From positions 3,167,001-3,231,000 of the forward strand of contig JAKZAN010000006.1 of the NCBI GenBank assembly GCA_023053545.1: a stretch of DNA of 64,000 bases, in the 5' to 3' direction. The stretch comes from Lepidurus packardi. Lineage: Eukaryota; Arthropoda; Branchiopoda; Notostraca; Triopsidae. Positions 1 to 14,700 of the stretch are shown here, piece by piece; position 1 is the stretch's first letter; each line of letters begins with the position of its first letter. A program made the position numbers and the translations under genes. A model generated the notes under the pieces. It did no database searches and was not told where the DNA came from. It saw nothing but the letters and a program-made list of their open reading frames with translations.

Positions 1-3000
1 TGTTTAAAAATACCACAAGACAGTCTTAGCGTTGGCAGTTTTATCTGGACATTTTCATGTTGAGGATAAGTATTTGAAGAAAGAATCGCCAGGATCATTG
101 TCTATTTTAGTTTAAAATAGGAAAGTATGAACAATTTGAGCTGAGGAATTCAATAAAATAGAATTGGATTGAATTGAATTGAAAGAGTTTTGTCAATGTG
201 CGGTAAATTCTTGTGTCGTGGTTAAGGGAAAGCATTGTTGGGGAGTTTTTGCACATGGCGGAAAAAAGGAACCCCAAGACGGAAGTAAAACATTGTTGGC
301 ATCATTTCATTTCCGTTTGAGATATTTCAAAAATAGTCTCAGATAAAGCGTCGTTGCTGGCCTTGCCGGTTTTGTTCCCTTTTCTGGGGGGTTTGTTTGG
401 CGCGCAGAAACCAGCACTCTCGAGGGCTTCTGTCGACTTTTCTATAGATTTTAGTATGGGTTATGGTGCCTGGGCAGCGTTTTCCTTTTAACGCTTTGCG
501 TCTATGTACTTTGAGCGTTATACAATTGACGAGACGAAGGAGAAAAGAAACTCCTGCTGGTTTGGTATCTGTCTCCGTGACAAAGAGACAGCTTCTTTGA
601 CCCCCCTCCAAGACTTGTTTCTTCTTCAAGCATCCTTACAGCTTCTTCTGGAGTGAAAGAGAGCTCTCCCGCACGTTCTTGTAACAGCAATAACGTAACA
701 TTCTATGAAGACAAACAGCAGGAGGTTTGGACTGTTAGTTGCCGATTCTGCTGAAACAGCGGCTGTGACGTGCGTGTATTTTAAATGGAGTTATGTACAC
801 CAACCAGGGTTATATTGACCGTTGAAGTTAAGTACATCAAGATGTCAAAAGGGCTTCTCGGTGCTCCAACGTCGGGAAAAAGGGGGACTAATTGGAACAT
901 AAGCTCAGTCGATAACGATGGCAAACCTATACTCTGCTGGCCTTACATTAGCTCTCAAACCTTGGAGAGTTCGTATCATCACCGTCTTTCACAATAAGGA
1001 AACTTGGGGTAATAGCCATGTGATCCTGTCCTCTTTTCATGGTATAAAATCAAGTGGAGCTCGGATGTAACATTTAGAAGCGCAAGTTTGGGGCTAATGG
1101 TATTTTCGCTGTAAAATCTCTAGAAATTTCGACGCGACTTCGACTATAGTATTATAACTAGATTTCGACTATACACCATAAAAATGGCTTTTTGTTTTAC
1201 AATATTTTGTTGGCGTAAAGGTGTCGACCGTATTCCAATATTCCTATTCCAGTGTTCCAAAATTCTCTGATAAAGTGCCTGTATGTTCTGTAGTTCTATT
1301 GTAGTATTACTTGTTTATCATTGTAATTTACAACATTTACATTAAAATTTACAACATTTTATTGGCATAGAGCGGCACCACAATATTTAATTGGAAAACT
1401 TGAATTGAAATTGAAAATTTTGAATTGAAAATTTAATTCGAAAAGAAATACAAAAATTGTACTTTAGGGTATTATTTTTCCATTCTATTTCCGAGTAAAT
1501 TAATAATATGGTAAATAGACTCCTCGGTGTACCGATGAGTGTATTACTCGGCGCATCAAGATGATTTTCGTTTTTTCTTTTTCCCTTTTTTTGGAGGGGG
1601 GTGGGGGTGGTTGTGAAGTTTTTGCATGGCAGGAAATGGCTATCGCGCCAAGGGCTTATTGCTTATTATAAGAAGGTGGTGCTACCATGGGAACCTGCTA
1701 TAGAGAGCCAAAGATGCGAGCGTTATTGGGCTTAGGTCGATTTGACAGAGCTGGCTGAGTTTAGGTTCTAGTTCTAAATCTGGGAATGCCATATATGATG
1801 CGATGCTGGATTGGGCCCCGGGGTCGATATCGGGAGGGGGGGGGGCAAATTGAATCAATGGTGCGTGGTCCTCAAGATGAAGCTACTGTAACTGCACGTT
1901 CGGTAAAAAAAGGGTGCCGCATGGCAGCTTAAGAAATGGGTTCCAGATAAAAGAAAATGATATCGATTGCGTTTTGCTTGTACCATTGTGGGTTATGATA
2001 TATATACTTCGCTCTGTTACGTTTATCTTTTAGCGCTGCTCGAGTTGAGCTCCATTGCTATTTACTTCTTGTCGGCTTAGATTTCCGGTGATAGAACCTC
2101 GCTCGCTTTTTCACACAGCGGCGGCTATTCAACTGCCGTCGATTATCGATGAGTTCTTAGAATAAAAATGACGTTTCTCTTTTACATAGTGTAGGTTTCA
2201 CCCATGTTTTGAGCTGTTCTGTTTTTTTATGCATGGTCTAAAGACGTAGAAGACTGTTTACTGCATAAAGGTGCAAAATAAATGTGAATTGTCCTGGATT
2301 GAAGACTAATGTCTTGGATGTGGATTCTCAAAGGGTTGTCCTGGGTTGAACTAACTGTTAAAAAAAACAAAACTCTCATTACGAGCCGTCGCACGCTAAA
2401 GTTTACTGCTTGCCCAGAATATTCAGCCCTGTTACCCCTTGTAAGCCGCATAAATATGCGAGATATCGGGGGAAGGAATGGCATTCAGCTTGTTGAAACT
2501 CGAGTGATTTGTTTTTCTCCTTTACATTCCAAGTCTTCAGAATAATTGTACTGCAGTTCCATGTATAATATTGTCGTTCAAGGACAGGAGGATTTACAAG
2601 AATTCGCATGAGGAATTTACAGGAAATGAAAGGTCAAGACATTTTTGGCACGGGACATTTTTACTAGCGCGAGTGTTTAGTAAGATGGCTTCGTGACAGG
2701 ACTGGATTAGGTTTCCAGCGTGTTCTCACTCCTGTAGTTGTGTTTTTATGTTTGAATGCACTGTACGAAAATCGGAATTTAGAGAGAAAGAGTAAAAAAA
2801 AAACATAGTTAGCTCCATTTACATGCAAACTTGACACAAAAAGACGGTTTTCGGGGAATTCTGGTTCTCTTCTAGCCATTATTTTCCGGTGTTTCTGTCG
2901 ATTGATCGGACTGGTGGGCTTTGATAGCCGTACTAGTGCCAGCTTTTTGCAGAAACAGAAAGTCAATCAGCAGGAAACCTCCGCGTATGTGCCGATACGT

Positions 3001-5462
3001 CAATACGCGGGGTCACAGTGTACCCCGATAGGGTCGGTGTCAGATCCTATTGACATGATTGGCACTAAGTGATGGATTGTTTGGGAAATCAAATAGCGGG
3101 AAAGTTTAATGGGTGGGGCCAACCTTATTAGCATCCTCGTCGCTCTGCCGTTACTTGTATTGTGACGGGAGAGAAGGAGAGAGAGCCAGAGCCTTGGCAA
3201 AAGAAGATGTAATTTGGGCGGGGGGGAGAATGGGAGCAAAGCGTTCTTCATTGCCCTGAACGGAAATGCAGGGTACAACAATGGCCTAGCTATTGCCAGA
3301 TTCGTCGCACACAGCACATCACTTATTCAGCGGGCTTCACTGCTGGGTAAGTCTCACCCTCTTCATGGTAAAAGAGACAGCGAGAAGAATTCGGACTGAC
3401 ATGTAGTAGGTTGCTGGGCCATGGGGAGTGGAGCTGGTCAGAGAACAAGAGGGAAATGCTGACGACAAACAAGATAATCTGACATTTCATGTATGCTCTA
3501 CAAGCTTAAGGGACTAGGACTGGGACACGCTTGTTGAGATAAAAGATGGTACGAGAAGAAAGGAACGGAGTTTTAGTAAATATTCAGTATGGCCTCCGAG
3601 TTCTTTTTCAAAGGAAGCTTCGAATTCGGAGCTAAAACTCTTGTTGCTTATATGTATACGTCCTTACGTCCCGTAAGGATTTCGGAGAGGAGGGCAAAAA
3701 TAAAGACGAGGAGCAGACAGGATTTGTTGGAGTTTGACACCTTTATAGAGGATTGGTGAGGTGTGTCAAGCGGGAGAATTTCATTTGAGTGTCTTTGAAC
3801 GCGTTGAGGCATGCTGATGTATGAGTTACTGTAACAATATGCCAATTTTAAGGCTTACTGTGTCGCTGGTCTTGCTGCCTCTTCATCTCGTGAAATAATA
3901 TTGCCCGAACAAGTCCCTTGTCATTTGTCAATAATATTAGGGGCATTAAACGTTGATATGTGTCCCCTTTCCCTTCCCTATGTTCGAAGTTTCCATGGCA
4001 GGGCAAAACAATTTCAGGTTGGAAAGAATCCTCGAAAGATGGTCGGCATTTTAACTCGTCTATACACAATAAAAGGGGTTGGAAATGTTCCTAATACGAA
4101 CAGCTGGAGTGCAAAAGTATGTTGTAAAAAACAGGCTTTCGGGCTCAAGGCTGGTCATTTTGTCCCCCTGGAATATACCGTGTACGGATGTCGTGCAAAG
4201 CGACATCATCTCAAGTGTCGGTCTGATTCCAACGATAATAGCAACACCTCTAGAGTCGAGAAAGATACTAAACCTAGAGCCGACTTTGGCAACCAAAATC
4301 TTGATGTTTTACACACGGGAGTAAAACACTTCATAGTGGCATATGAAACATTGAAGAAATAAAAGGTAAGATCACGTAACATAGGTACTTTGTATTATAG
4401 GACAAGCTTGGTGCACCTTCTAGCCTAGGTATAGTATCGAACCGTGAATTCTATCAGTTCAGTATCACCAATTTTCCTTGTTGTAGTCCTAATTCGCGAA
4501 TCCAGTATGTTCTTCGCGTTATACCCCAGCGTGCAGTCGGTTTGAAGATGTGTTCAAACAGGCACGCGATGACAGTGAAATGGGAAAATAATACAGAATA
4601 CGAGAAATTTTGAGTTTTCCTAAAAATAGAACACTAGAAGCTTGCAGAATCCAATCCGAGTCGAAAGTGTGGTAAGGTTTGCATTATTTGTTCAAGGGAA
4701 GATCGAAGAGCACGTCTTTTGCGTGATTTTGAGGTTATTTATTTGGGAATCACGAGACTAGGAGCTCCTGTGAACTTGGATACCCTTGGCATGCAAGCCT
4801 TATAAGATGACAGCCAACCATATCCCAAGCTATATCCTTTGGAGGTGTTATACAGAGAAGGAAGCTTGTGCATTACTCTTGTTTTCATAACGTAATGTAC
4901 AGTACCTTGCGAGTAAGTTAGCATGTCACGCGTAAAAATTGTATAGCATAACCTTCAAAGGTTGCGTAGGTTGTCGTAGAACTAGGAGGAGTGATCTGAC
5001 CATGATCGCCGCTAGTACCATGTGACGCAACGTATTTAAGCTGGAATTTTTTTAACAACTGCAGTTGTGCAGTTTAAAGAATAAAACCTTAAATCTCCAT
5101 CATTGTGCCAGAGACACGAACTTATACTATCCAACATTGTAAGCTGCGTTCGAGTCGTAGGCAAGCTGTCGGGGAATAAATGAATCTTTGGCCTTTAAAC
5201 CATTTGTCAAATGTCTGAGACAACTTGATTAAAAAATTTCTGGCTTAGCGCATTTTAGGAAACTCCCCCCAAAAGTTGATGAAAACAAACCTTCAAAATA
5301 ACATTATGTATATGAGAAATTTTGCTTCAATGCATTCATTTCTGCGGCAGGCGTTTTTACTAATATCTGTGTAATATCTAAACTCGGAATTGTGCCATTC
5401 CAGCGAACGTTGGGAAGTCGCTTCAAGGTTAACCTGTATTAGTCATGTATATGATTGCATAT

Positions 5463-5734
5463 TTCAAACAGTGGAAGTTTGGGTCTACTTTCAGTGCAGA
5501 AAGCTCATTCCTAGTAAATAATCAAGTTACTTTGAAAGAATGGTTAATTGCAGCACTTTTTAATAAACAAAGGCCACGTTGAGATGAAAGAAGCAAAGTC
5601 ACCTGGCTCAGTAATTAGCAGGTTATAGGCAGGTGGACAAGATACATAGTACAAGCCACAAAACGTTATAATTCGATTAAAGGCTAATTTACCGTTCAGA
5701 ATCCGAGTATCTTAGCTTACTTCCACTGTTTGAA
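5463..5734. repeat. 16-bp perfect inverted repeat pair, 240 bp apart
   Basis: TTCAAACAGTGGAAGT at 5463-5478 recurs as its exact reverse complement at 5719-5734. The match does not extend clearly in either direction, so this is weaker than a typical MITE terminus. It could be the eroded ends of a small non-autonomous DNA transposon or chance. No target-site duplication is obvious. Confidence 0.4.
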
Positions 5735-8700
5735 GTTTTTCTCAACAATTTTTTTTTCTAGTTTTCTGGTAGTTGCAATACATTCCGAGTTGAGATCTTA
5801 TAGCATTAATTATGTAGCCCAACATTTATTTTTGTTTGAAAGAAAAATAAGCTCGTAAATTGACTTAGAAGCAAAGTTAAACTTTCCAGTTAAACTTTCT
5901 TATCGTATAGTATATAGTGCGTGTAGTATTGACGATAGATATAGGGTCTCTGGAGCCAATCTTTTCTTTAAAGGTTCTTTACAACTTGGAAAGGCACTAG
6001 AAAAATACAAATCTTCCCAGTAAAGCAATAAGAATTCGTTTGTTAAGTTTAGAGATCTCTCAGGGAAAATCAGATAAATTAGTCTAAATGGATGAGGGTT
6101 TCAGCTATTTATACGTTCACCGTTTGTAGTATTTGATTAGGCTTAGGGAATTGAAGAATATAAGTTAATATTGCTGCACGATTGACCTTTCAACTCCTAG
6201 GGAGGAAAAACGAAAAGAAAACTGCTTTCTTGCCCGTAATATTTTCACTCGCCCTTTTTGCCCTTTTTTTCTTCTGCGTGACGGGGTCTCCGGTATATTG
6301 AATCAAATGGCAGGTCTCTGTATTTTCCTCTTCTTCGGTTTGGGCGTGTGCCTATTCCTAGCTGAGAAGCCAAGGGAGAATCGAAGTTGAATGCTTAAAT
6401 TCGGAATAGGCTTGATCTACGCACTTGATAAAAGCAGAACGAGCCCTGTGTAAATAGGCCCATGATAAGAACGTATACGTTTTTCGCTGTTTTTAGACCC
6501 CATGCTGTGAAAAAAGGGACATGGGATATACATATTTCCATTGTACAAGTCGTTCCCTTTTGGATATACCCAAAAAGGCTCGAGCGAAGGAGATAAATAT
6601 ACCGAGTTTCACAGGCCTATACCTTACATGAAATCTAGCTCTGGCATTTAATTTGACCGACTCATTGGAAAACATTTAAAAGTGCGTTAGCAGCCCCCAA
6701 CAGCAGCTTTTCCCTCGGATCACACCCTGTAAGTAAGAGAAGAAGGGTATGTAAAGATAAAAGCCATACCTTAGAAGGAATGAAGGCGGTGATGAAACAG
6801 GCAATTTATTTTGGGCTGTCGATGGGAGCTTATCTGCTCTCCAATTTCTCTCTGTCTTCGCACCTTCTCTAATCGGCAGGGCTGTGTCCTGGCCTACATC
6901 TGCTTTTCATGCTCGTTAGTTGGCCAAAGACCACCTTGAAGGATCAGACCGTTTGGAAAACACGAAAATTGAAAAGAATAGAAGATGTCGGATCTATTTT
7001 CTTTCCTCATTTATTGAAATAGTTTAACTGTGTTGCGTTTCATCTTGGGCAAGTTTGTTTCAAAATAACTCACCAAACCATGTCGCATTCACTTGCTTTG
7101 TATGGCTACCGCCATTTAAACTGCATCCAGATTTGTATTACGTGGCATGAGCAAACAATTTCCATACTTGATTGGGGACTTATTAAGAGTTCTTTGTGTA
7201 CTTCCTATTATCTTTTAAATAATGTGATGAAGTCGTAGGAAGTTTTACACTGTATTTATTACGATTTCTGTGTAGGACGACATTGGGGAAATATTGGAAA
7301 GAACAATATAATAATGCGGAAGGAGTTAAGGAGCAGCAAGCTTCTTATTTCCTCTCCCCCCTGTTTCTTCGAGAAACGACCACATGAGAAAACGCTAATG
7401 GCCAAGGTGGTATACGGCTCCCCTAGCAACCATAGAACGGCTGTTGGGGCAGCTTAGTATCTTACGTTATTAATGCGCTATGTCTCAAGTGTAGCGACCG
7501 TCAAAAGGCAAAGAGTAATCCGCCAAAAATTAGGGTCCATAGACCCTAGTTCCGGTAAGGATATAAGTTTTTTCCGATGAGAAAACAAATCTAAAAAAGC
7601 TTGCTAATAATGTGGGGTAAACGAAGAAGGTCCTTTATTGGGAGGTTCTGCAGATCCACCAGATGATCTTTCATTCGAACTTGGAAAGGGTAGAGTAATG
7701 TGAGAAGAAAGCCGAGTCATATCCGTAGGGTGACTTCAAGTCAAGCGAATGCAACTTGAACCCGCGAGGTTTTTCCCTCGTTCAGTTACCCTAATTGAAT
7801 TTTCTTTCGCTTCCCTCCCCAAAAAATGAATTCTATATCAGCATCAATGGGCCTATAAAGAGCTGTTTATGGATCTCAAGTTCTCGTGCGGCATCCCTTA
7901 TGCTCTTTAAATGTATATTTTTTATTTTATCATTGTTATAGTCGTCCTTGGGCATAAGCGAATTTGAGTCGGGTACATATAGCGAATACAGGCAAGGCAC
8001 GTCATATTATCGTATAAATGGTAGAAGAAAAGGCAGTGAGCTGCAAATGGTTGTAATATGGTTCAGGAAAATGCGTTTCCGATGCGAATGACTTGATCGC
8101 GTGGGCGATTTACATGTTTAGCCACGGTCGACTAGCTGTTCTTGGGGAGGTTGTTGAAAAGCAAGTAGGGGTAATGGGATGGTTGGACCAAGAGAGTTGG
8201 GAAGTTGTGCATAGGGAGAGAACCGTTTAACGTGGCTTTTTGGTAGCGCAGTTTGGGTCCTCAAGTTGTGTTTGACTGACATGCATGACATACAGGACCC
8301 GTTGCACTGCAGTTGCTGAGTCATTCCCAAGCGTTGAGTCTCTGATGAGTCGGTCACAAAAAAAAGAAAAAAGCGTAACGAATGCAACTCGGTACGGATA
8401 ACTTGCCTTGGAACATTTTGACATATCCCGTATCGCGATGGCCTGCCTTTACACTGCTCGGGCTGGGAAGCGGGGGGGAGGTGGATTTGAGTTATGGCGA
8501 ACGGGAGCAAAGGGAGTTGTCATCGGAAATGGGGACGAGGGTAACTCCAACCAAGTACTATACTTTGCTGGAACAGTTTTTGATGCTATTTCTGTTGCTG
8601 CTTTGTTGCATGCTGTAACATAAGAGTGAGGGATGTCTTGATTTTCTCTGCTGCATTCAGTTTTTTTTCTTACTTTATAGTTAGGTTTTATGATATTCCG

Positions 8701-11700
8701 TCTGGACCGATGAGATAAAAATTGTTGAAGATCTAAAGTAATTAATTAAATGGCTAAGGAAAATTTAGATGTGTAAGTAATTTATTGTAATGATAAATTA
8801 AGTCAAGCGAGTGCATCAGCAATAATATATTATATAAACTTTATTTTAGCTTTCACAAGCATCCATTTTTAATTTTTCCCAAGTTTCGGCTCAAAGTTGA
8901 AATCCCTCAAAAGTTTCCCTGTATTATTTTGTTTCAAAGCTCTGGGACATCCCTGGAGCCCTCAATGAAAAGTCTAGGTTGCTGTTTGGGCTGCGATTAT
9001 GTCATTATTAAACTGTGATCACTTATGACGAACCGAAACTAAACTTGACTTTTATTGTTGTATTCTACGCTTGAGGGGGAAAATTGTTCTAGCCAAAAGA
9101 TTTGAAGCCTTAAGAAAAGGTTCTTTTGTTTCAAAGTAGTTTTTCTTTCTTAAGTAATTCAAAGGAAGAAAGAAAAAGACTTTATCCTCTTTTATTCATC
9201 AGATTATTAGTTTGCTTTTTGGTGCATTCAAAGCTTTGAAGCTGCCTTTGAGTTACGTTGATATTTTCAAGGTGTTGTTGTGTTAGTTTAATGACTATTG
9301 ACTGGTTTTGCGTTATGGATGATGTCGTGACGGAGGGGAGAGGGTGCATATGAAGAGGGGTTCTTTCGCCTGGTGCCGAGTTCCTTGCGTCTGACTCGAT
9401 TTTCGGGTACTTTTGCTAAGAGATGGAGCATATACAACATATTTCTACGAGGCATAGGAGCAGAAGCATCAGCAGAACTATGGCAGGCAAAATAGACGGA
9501 TTTGATGGTGGAAATGACGGATGGGGTTAGGTTTGCATTGGGATGACGTGATTTGATGGATGGTGAGGGGGCAGCGGTAGCTTTATACGAAAAGGCCAAG
9601 TGTGACATGCCAAGTCCTTTCCTTATTCTCCGATTTACTAACGAGTACGTTACGTTAGGACGTATCCTGTCTCCGTAAAGAGAAAGCTGTTCTTCAATAA
9701 ATTGTTATTTCCATATCTTTCCCGGTCTTTCTTTCCCCCCACTAATCCATCGTCTCGAGGTGTCCAGAGCAGATTTGTCTCCAAAAAGAACTATAAGGAG
9801 GTATATTGGAGATCATTGGTTTCGATGCAAGTGTTTTTTATTTTGTTTTACTTTTCCCCCTTGGCTCATACGAATATGGTTGGGGAGCAATACGAAGAAA
9901 AGGAAGCGGCTGGAGTAGTGTGATGGTTTTTGCTTTTAAGCTCAGTCGTTTTTTCTGGTCCCAAACCTCTGAACCTTACATACAAGTCGACGGAATTTTT
10001 TTTCTTACCATAGCACATAACATCGGTGAAGACAAGTGTCACCCCATGTGGATGACAGCCATTAACGGGGGGCCACTTGGGTAAAAGCTGCTGTGTAGTA
10101 TAGGAAGTAGTTAGTGGGTATCCTCTGGTTCTCCAAAAAGTGTTGTTGTGTAACTGTTGGCCGTGCGAGTCGGGTCCTAAGCGTCTCTCCTGCCAGGAAC
10201 TGCGTGCTCAGCATCCTCATGAGCCGTGTTTCATTTCTTTTTCGGCTTCGTGTTAAAAGAATATATTAAGATAAAAAGTAAGAGTGCAAACGCTGCCAGA
10301 TTTTTTAAGTGTGTCTATGTGCGCTACTGTTGCTGTAGAGTCCCAATCCAAATTGACCAATTTGGCACTTGACTCGAAGCCAAGTCATGTAAGGAGCATT
10401 TTTTTCTTTTAGGATCACAGGAAGAATAATTGGACTCGGCGGTCATTGCGCTTTATGGCTCAAGGTCTCGCATTCAGAATTTACAGAATGTGGGGCTAAT
10501 TTGTGACGTCATCTGACAAGTAACCCACACGCGTGCACTTGTCAAGTGTCAATCTAGTCAAAGGAAAAAACAAGACACTTTAATGTTGCAAGTATTGCTT
10601 CACGTTTTCTCAAGTTTGCTGCATAGGGGTTTCTGTAAATCCAGCAGGTTTTCCTTGGACATGTCCACGTGTAGTGAAATAACTGTAAAGGTTCGCCTGT
10701 ATACCTGCTCGTATCCGTATCGTAGGAGTAGAGTGAAGTGGACATGAATTATGCCATCGCCTTTTCATCTTCGCGTTTGATCCCTTTACATGTGTGTACC
10801 CACTGGTTATTGGCTTTGATGTCACTTTTACATTTTCCCAAGATATAGTCTCACTGTTCTAATCCTATACGGCCCTATTTCTATGTCATTTCTATTTTTT
10901 ATCCGTCGTTGCGCCCGAGGACAGATTTAGAGTGGCCACAACTGCGTATATATTATTGTGGTTTTTATCTGGGAAGTACTTACGTAGCTATTATTCTGTC
11001 GGATTCTTGGAAAAGATGGTCCGAAATGACGGGGAGCAGACATGCTTAATATTAACGTAAGAGACCTGTCTCAAGACTCTTTGACGAATCTGGTTCAAGT
11101 GCGTCTTATCTTCCCCCAAAAAAACACCGTCCAAAATAGATTACTCCTGCATAGAATAATGCCTGTGCCCAGTCATGCAATAGCTTAATGGTCTTGGTGA
11201 ATTATTGCTAGATTTCAATGCAGAGGTGCAGCAAATTGCAGTCGACGATTCCAACGTAAATTATTGTCCACATCCCCCAATCCAATGTAAGCAACAGAAA
11301 AAAACTACCTCTGCTAACGCGAGACGTGCATATGTTGATATAACCCATTCTGAATCTTCATGGTTGGGAGTAATTTGCGCCTCATTTTATGCCTAATAAT
11401 TGTATCCTATAAATTCTTTATCAAACAATATAGAAGATCTTTGCAGGGGTTGAACGCATTTCAGGATTGCAAGTGATGGATTGAGCGTGTATACTCAGTT
11501 CCATGATCGACGTGTGAGCTTCGACGAGCACTTTACCTGTGTTAAAATCCGTTTTGGCTCCTTGACTACCTCGTGCATCGCATTTAATCAGTGTCAGTTG
11601 GCAGTGGAAAGCAAGAAACTGTCGTATATACATAGATACCTTAGTTCTTATGAACTGCGAAAGAATTTTTCAACGATACTTTACAGCATCAACCTGTACT

Positions 11701-14700
11701 GCATGATTACGTAGTGCGTGACTAGCGTGGGTTATCGTCGGATTCAGAAGATTACTTACCCTCGGTAATGCCGGGTTATGTGGGCAATGTAAGTGAAAAA
11801 AAGGAAAAGTGAAAGATCATCGCTTTTCAAGATCAGCAAGGTGAGGCCTTCTCTTGTGTGGCGCTATATCTTTAGATGTACCCGAGAGCCTGTTCTTAAA
11901 AGTTCTGTAGGTTATGCCGGTGTAGCTTTATGGATAATAAAAGTATCGATGCTATTTTCATGACAGGTCCTTGCAAACTCAGCGTTCAACGTTCAGCCAG
12001 AAGTGTGAGTAATAGTATTGCACAGGTTCTTTACACCAGGAGGGAAGCGACCGTTGCGTTGGTAAGTTGTAAAAAAAAGTATTGCTAGCCACACGTTTTC
12101 TTATGTGGATTGCTGTTTTATGGGCACAGTCGTAGGAAAAAAAGGTGGCGAGTCGTGTATGAAGAACCTTTTTCGCGAAAAGGCCAACGTTTATAGTGTG
12201 AAAGGGGCGTAACTTTGAGGCGGGGTGTAACAAACAGCTAAAGTAGGGGTTAATTGTAGACTACGACCCAGAACGAAAGTGCTGTGCGTGCGGTAACCCC
12301 ACCCGCAATGACCACATCGTTTTCCCCCTTGACTGTATATAGACTGTAGCCCAAATTTTCAAGCCCAAATTACATAGGGGATTGGTTCCTGTTTCTTCCG
12401 ATTCAGTCATATATTTTCGGATCGAGTCAGTACCTACTATGCACCAACATCACGATGCACGCAAATGCTATAGAATCTCCATATCAGTGATTCATTGCCG
12501 AGGCTTTCGACACCACGTCTAGTAAACAAATCTGGTTAAGAAACGTACGACAATAAAGGGCGAAAAAAGGTAATGCAAGAAACTTGACTTGGGATCAGCC
12601 TTAATTTATAGCGATTAATATAGGCGAAAAGTGTTAGAAAGTTCTAATTCGACGCCTTTTACTACACAGATCTTAACAGTCAACTTTCAGATTGCTTTTG
12701 TATTGCAATTGCATAACTTTACAACACTTTCTGTGTTGGCATAAAAGGTATCAGGTTACCAGATTCGTTTTTTTCCCATGTATAGCCATTTCTTCAAGTC
12801 GGTTTTCCGTAACTGTGGTACGTATAGTTGCATGTTAGACACCGGGAACCACTACAGGGAAGCGCGTCATGTTGCAGTGGGTCAAACACGTTGAGGAAAA
12901 AAATTTAAGGGTGTCGGGCTTCAACCGCAATTTAACGCCAGCAATTACGCTCTCTTCCTTTTTTGTATTTCCAGAATTTTACGTGCTGCGGTAGCCGGGT
13001 TTTTAGCGACCATGCCTTTTACAAGCAGTGACGCACGATTACTAATCAAGGATGACTGTACAGACCACAGGACGAGTAGCGCTGTTAGCTCTCATATTTT
13101 ACCCTCTAGTTATATCAAAAGTCGCAAGGGTGGATGTCTGCGTCGCTTATCCTGTGAATCACCTCTTGATAATTTGCAGCTGCTTCCGTTTTCCGGGCCA
13201 TCGTCAATTGGGGATAAAAAAAAAAGGAAATTTAAGCACCCGAAAAAAGGGAATAATAAAACACAGGTCCGTTGATGGGTCCAGTTTGATGTCATCCGTT
13301 TTCCACATGAACAAGCCATGTATCTGTTGGGTGCCTGAAAGTTAGTGGGGTTCGATAGTTTGCGTTGATTAATGCTTGATTAACGGTCCAATAGGGCGTG
13401 CATTACACGACATCGGCATGGGGAATAAGCGCTCTGTGAGGGAGGCATATTTCATTTAGGGAATGGTTCGTTGAAGCAAGAAAACCCTTCGCTTCTCCAA
13501 GATAACATTGGATATGCTTTATTGCGTAGGGTACTGTGGCCTGCCTTGGCGGGGCAACTGTCCAGTACAAATATATATCCGCTATGGTCAGATGCACTGT
13601 GGTCCAAATAAGACAATAGATTAGGGACGCTGGATTGAACTTGAAGTAGATCCTTTTCGTCCTCTTTCCTTTTATTTTTTCTGGGTGTAGGGAAAAAAAG
13701 GTAGCAGCACTGCTGCTGGTCAGGGACCGAGGCGGAACTGAATGGGAGATTTGGTTTCGTGAAGAAGAGCAGATGGGGCTTACTATTACGGAGTAATGGA
13801 TGTCGTTGTCGGATATGTCGTTCCAAGTAGAAGACACGAGAAGAAAGCTTCCCCGTACTCTAATACTTACTTTCGACGCCGTGGGTCTCCCAATATTTGG
13901 TGTATCTCTCTCTCTCTTCCTTTGCCTGGTGTTTGCGCGTGTGTAATTTTCCATTCGCACCATCAGCTTAACTTAATTAGCGTATCGTATTTATCGTTCC
14001 CTTAACATATACCCAAGGCGGGTAGAAAACTCATTTGCCTTGAAGCAGTGCACCGTAAAAAAAGAAGGCAAAAATGGGGTTGTGTGAGTTAAGCATTTTC
14101 TGGCAATGACAGCCTATACGGCAGCCAGCCAAAAAGTTGCAGCGGGAGGACATAATCTGATGAGGATGCAGAGCAGCATCGCACTCTGAGCCAAAAAAAA
14201 AAATTATCAATGCTTCGGGGTTTGGTTCGGTTTGGGGAGGAATATTACAAGCAGCCGATATAATGCCTAGCGAATTTTGATGCTGTTTGGATGCTTGTGT
14301 TGAGAAAATAGAGCAACGCAAAATACGGAAAAAAATCTTGTTGGCAAAGCAATTTTCTTGGGAATAAAAAACCGCATTTGTTCCTTTTTTTGTTTACCCG
14401 GGCTGAATTCAACGACTAAAAAAAGGAAAAGCTTTAAACTGAGTCTGTAAATCATGGCGAAAGGAAAGATCTATCTTGCGATGCCGATGCGCATAGAAGA
14501 TCAGTTGGGGTACAACTACTTTCAGTTTTTCTTACATATATATTTTTTTTAACAAAAAAGGAGGAATTGTGCTGTGAGTGTTTCCTGAAGAAACGCTCAC
14601 CTTCAGTGGAACCGAACGAACTCATTCCCCGGAGAGAGCCAAGGTGCGTTCAAACGGAAGATTGCTCGTGCTTCTCGTGGGTGTTCAGTACGTTAGGGAC

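Noticed and set aside
3901-4362. 153-codon plus-strand open frame
   Set aside because: Begins at TTG, lacks any motif and overlaps open frames in other phases. Treated as chance.
13403-13963. 186-codon minus-strand ORF with a true ATG, longest in the window
   Set aside because: No recognisable domain, low-complexity mix of Ser/Arg/Thr, and a length near the chance maximum for 64 kb at this GC. Expression or homology evidence would be needed.
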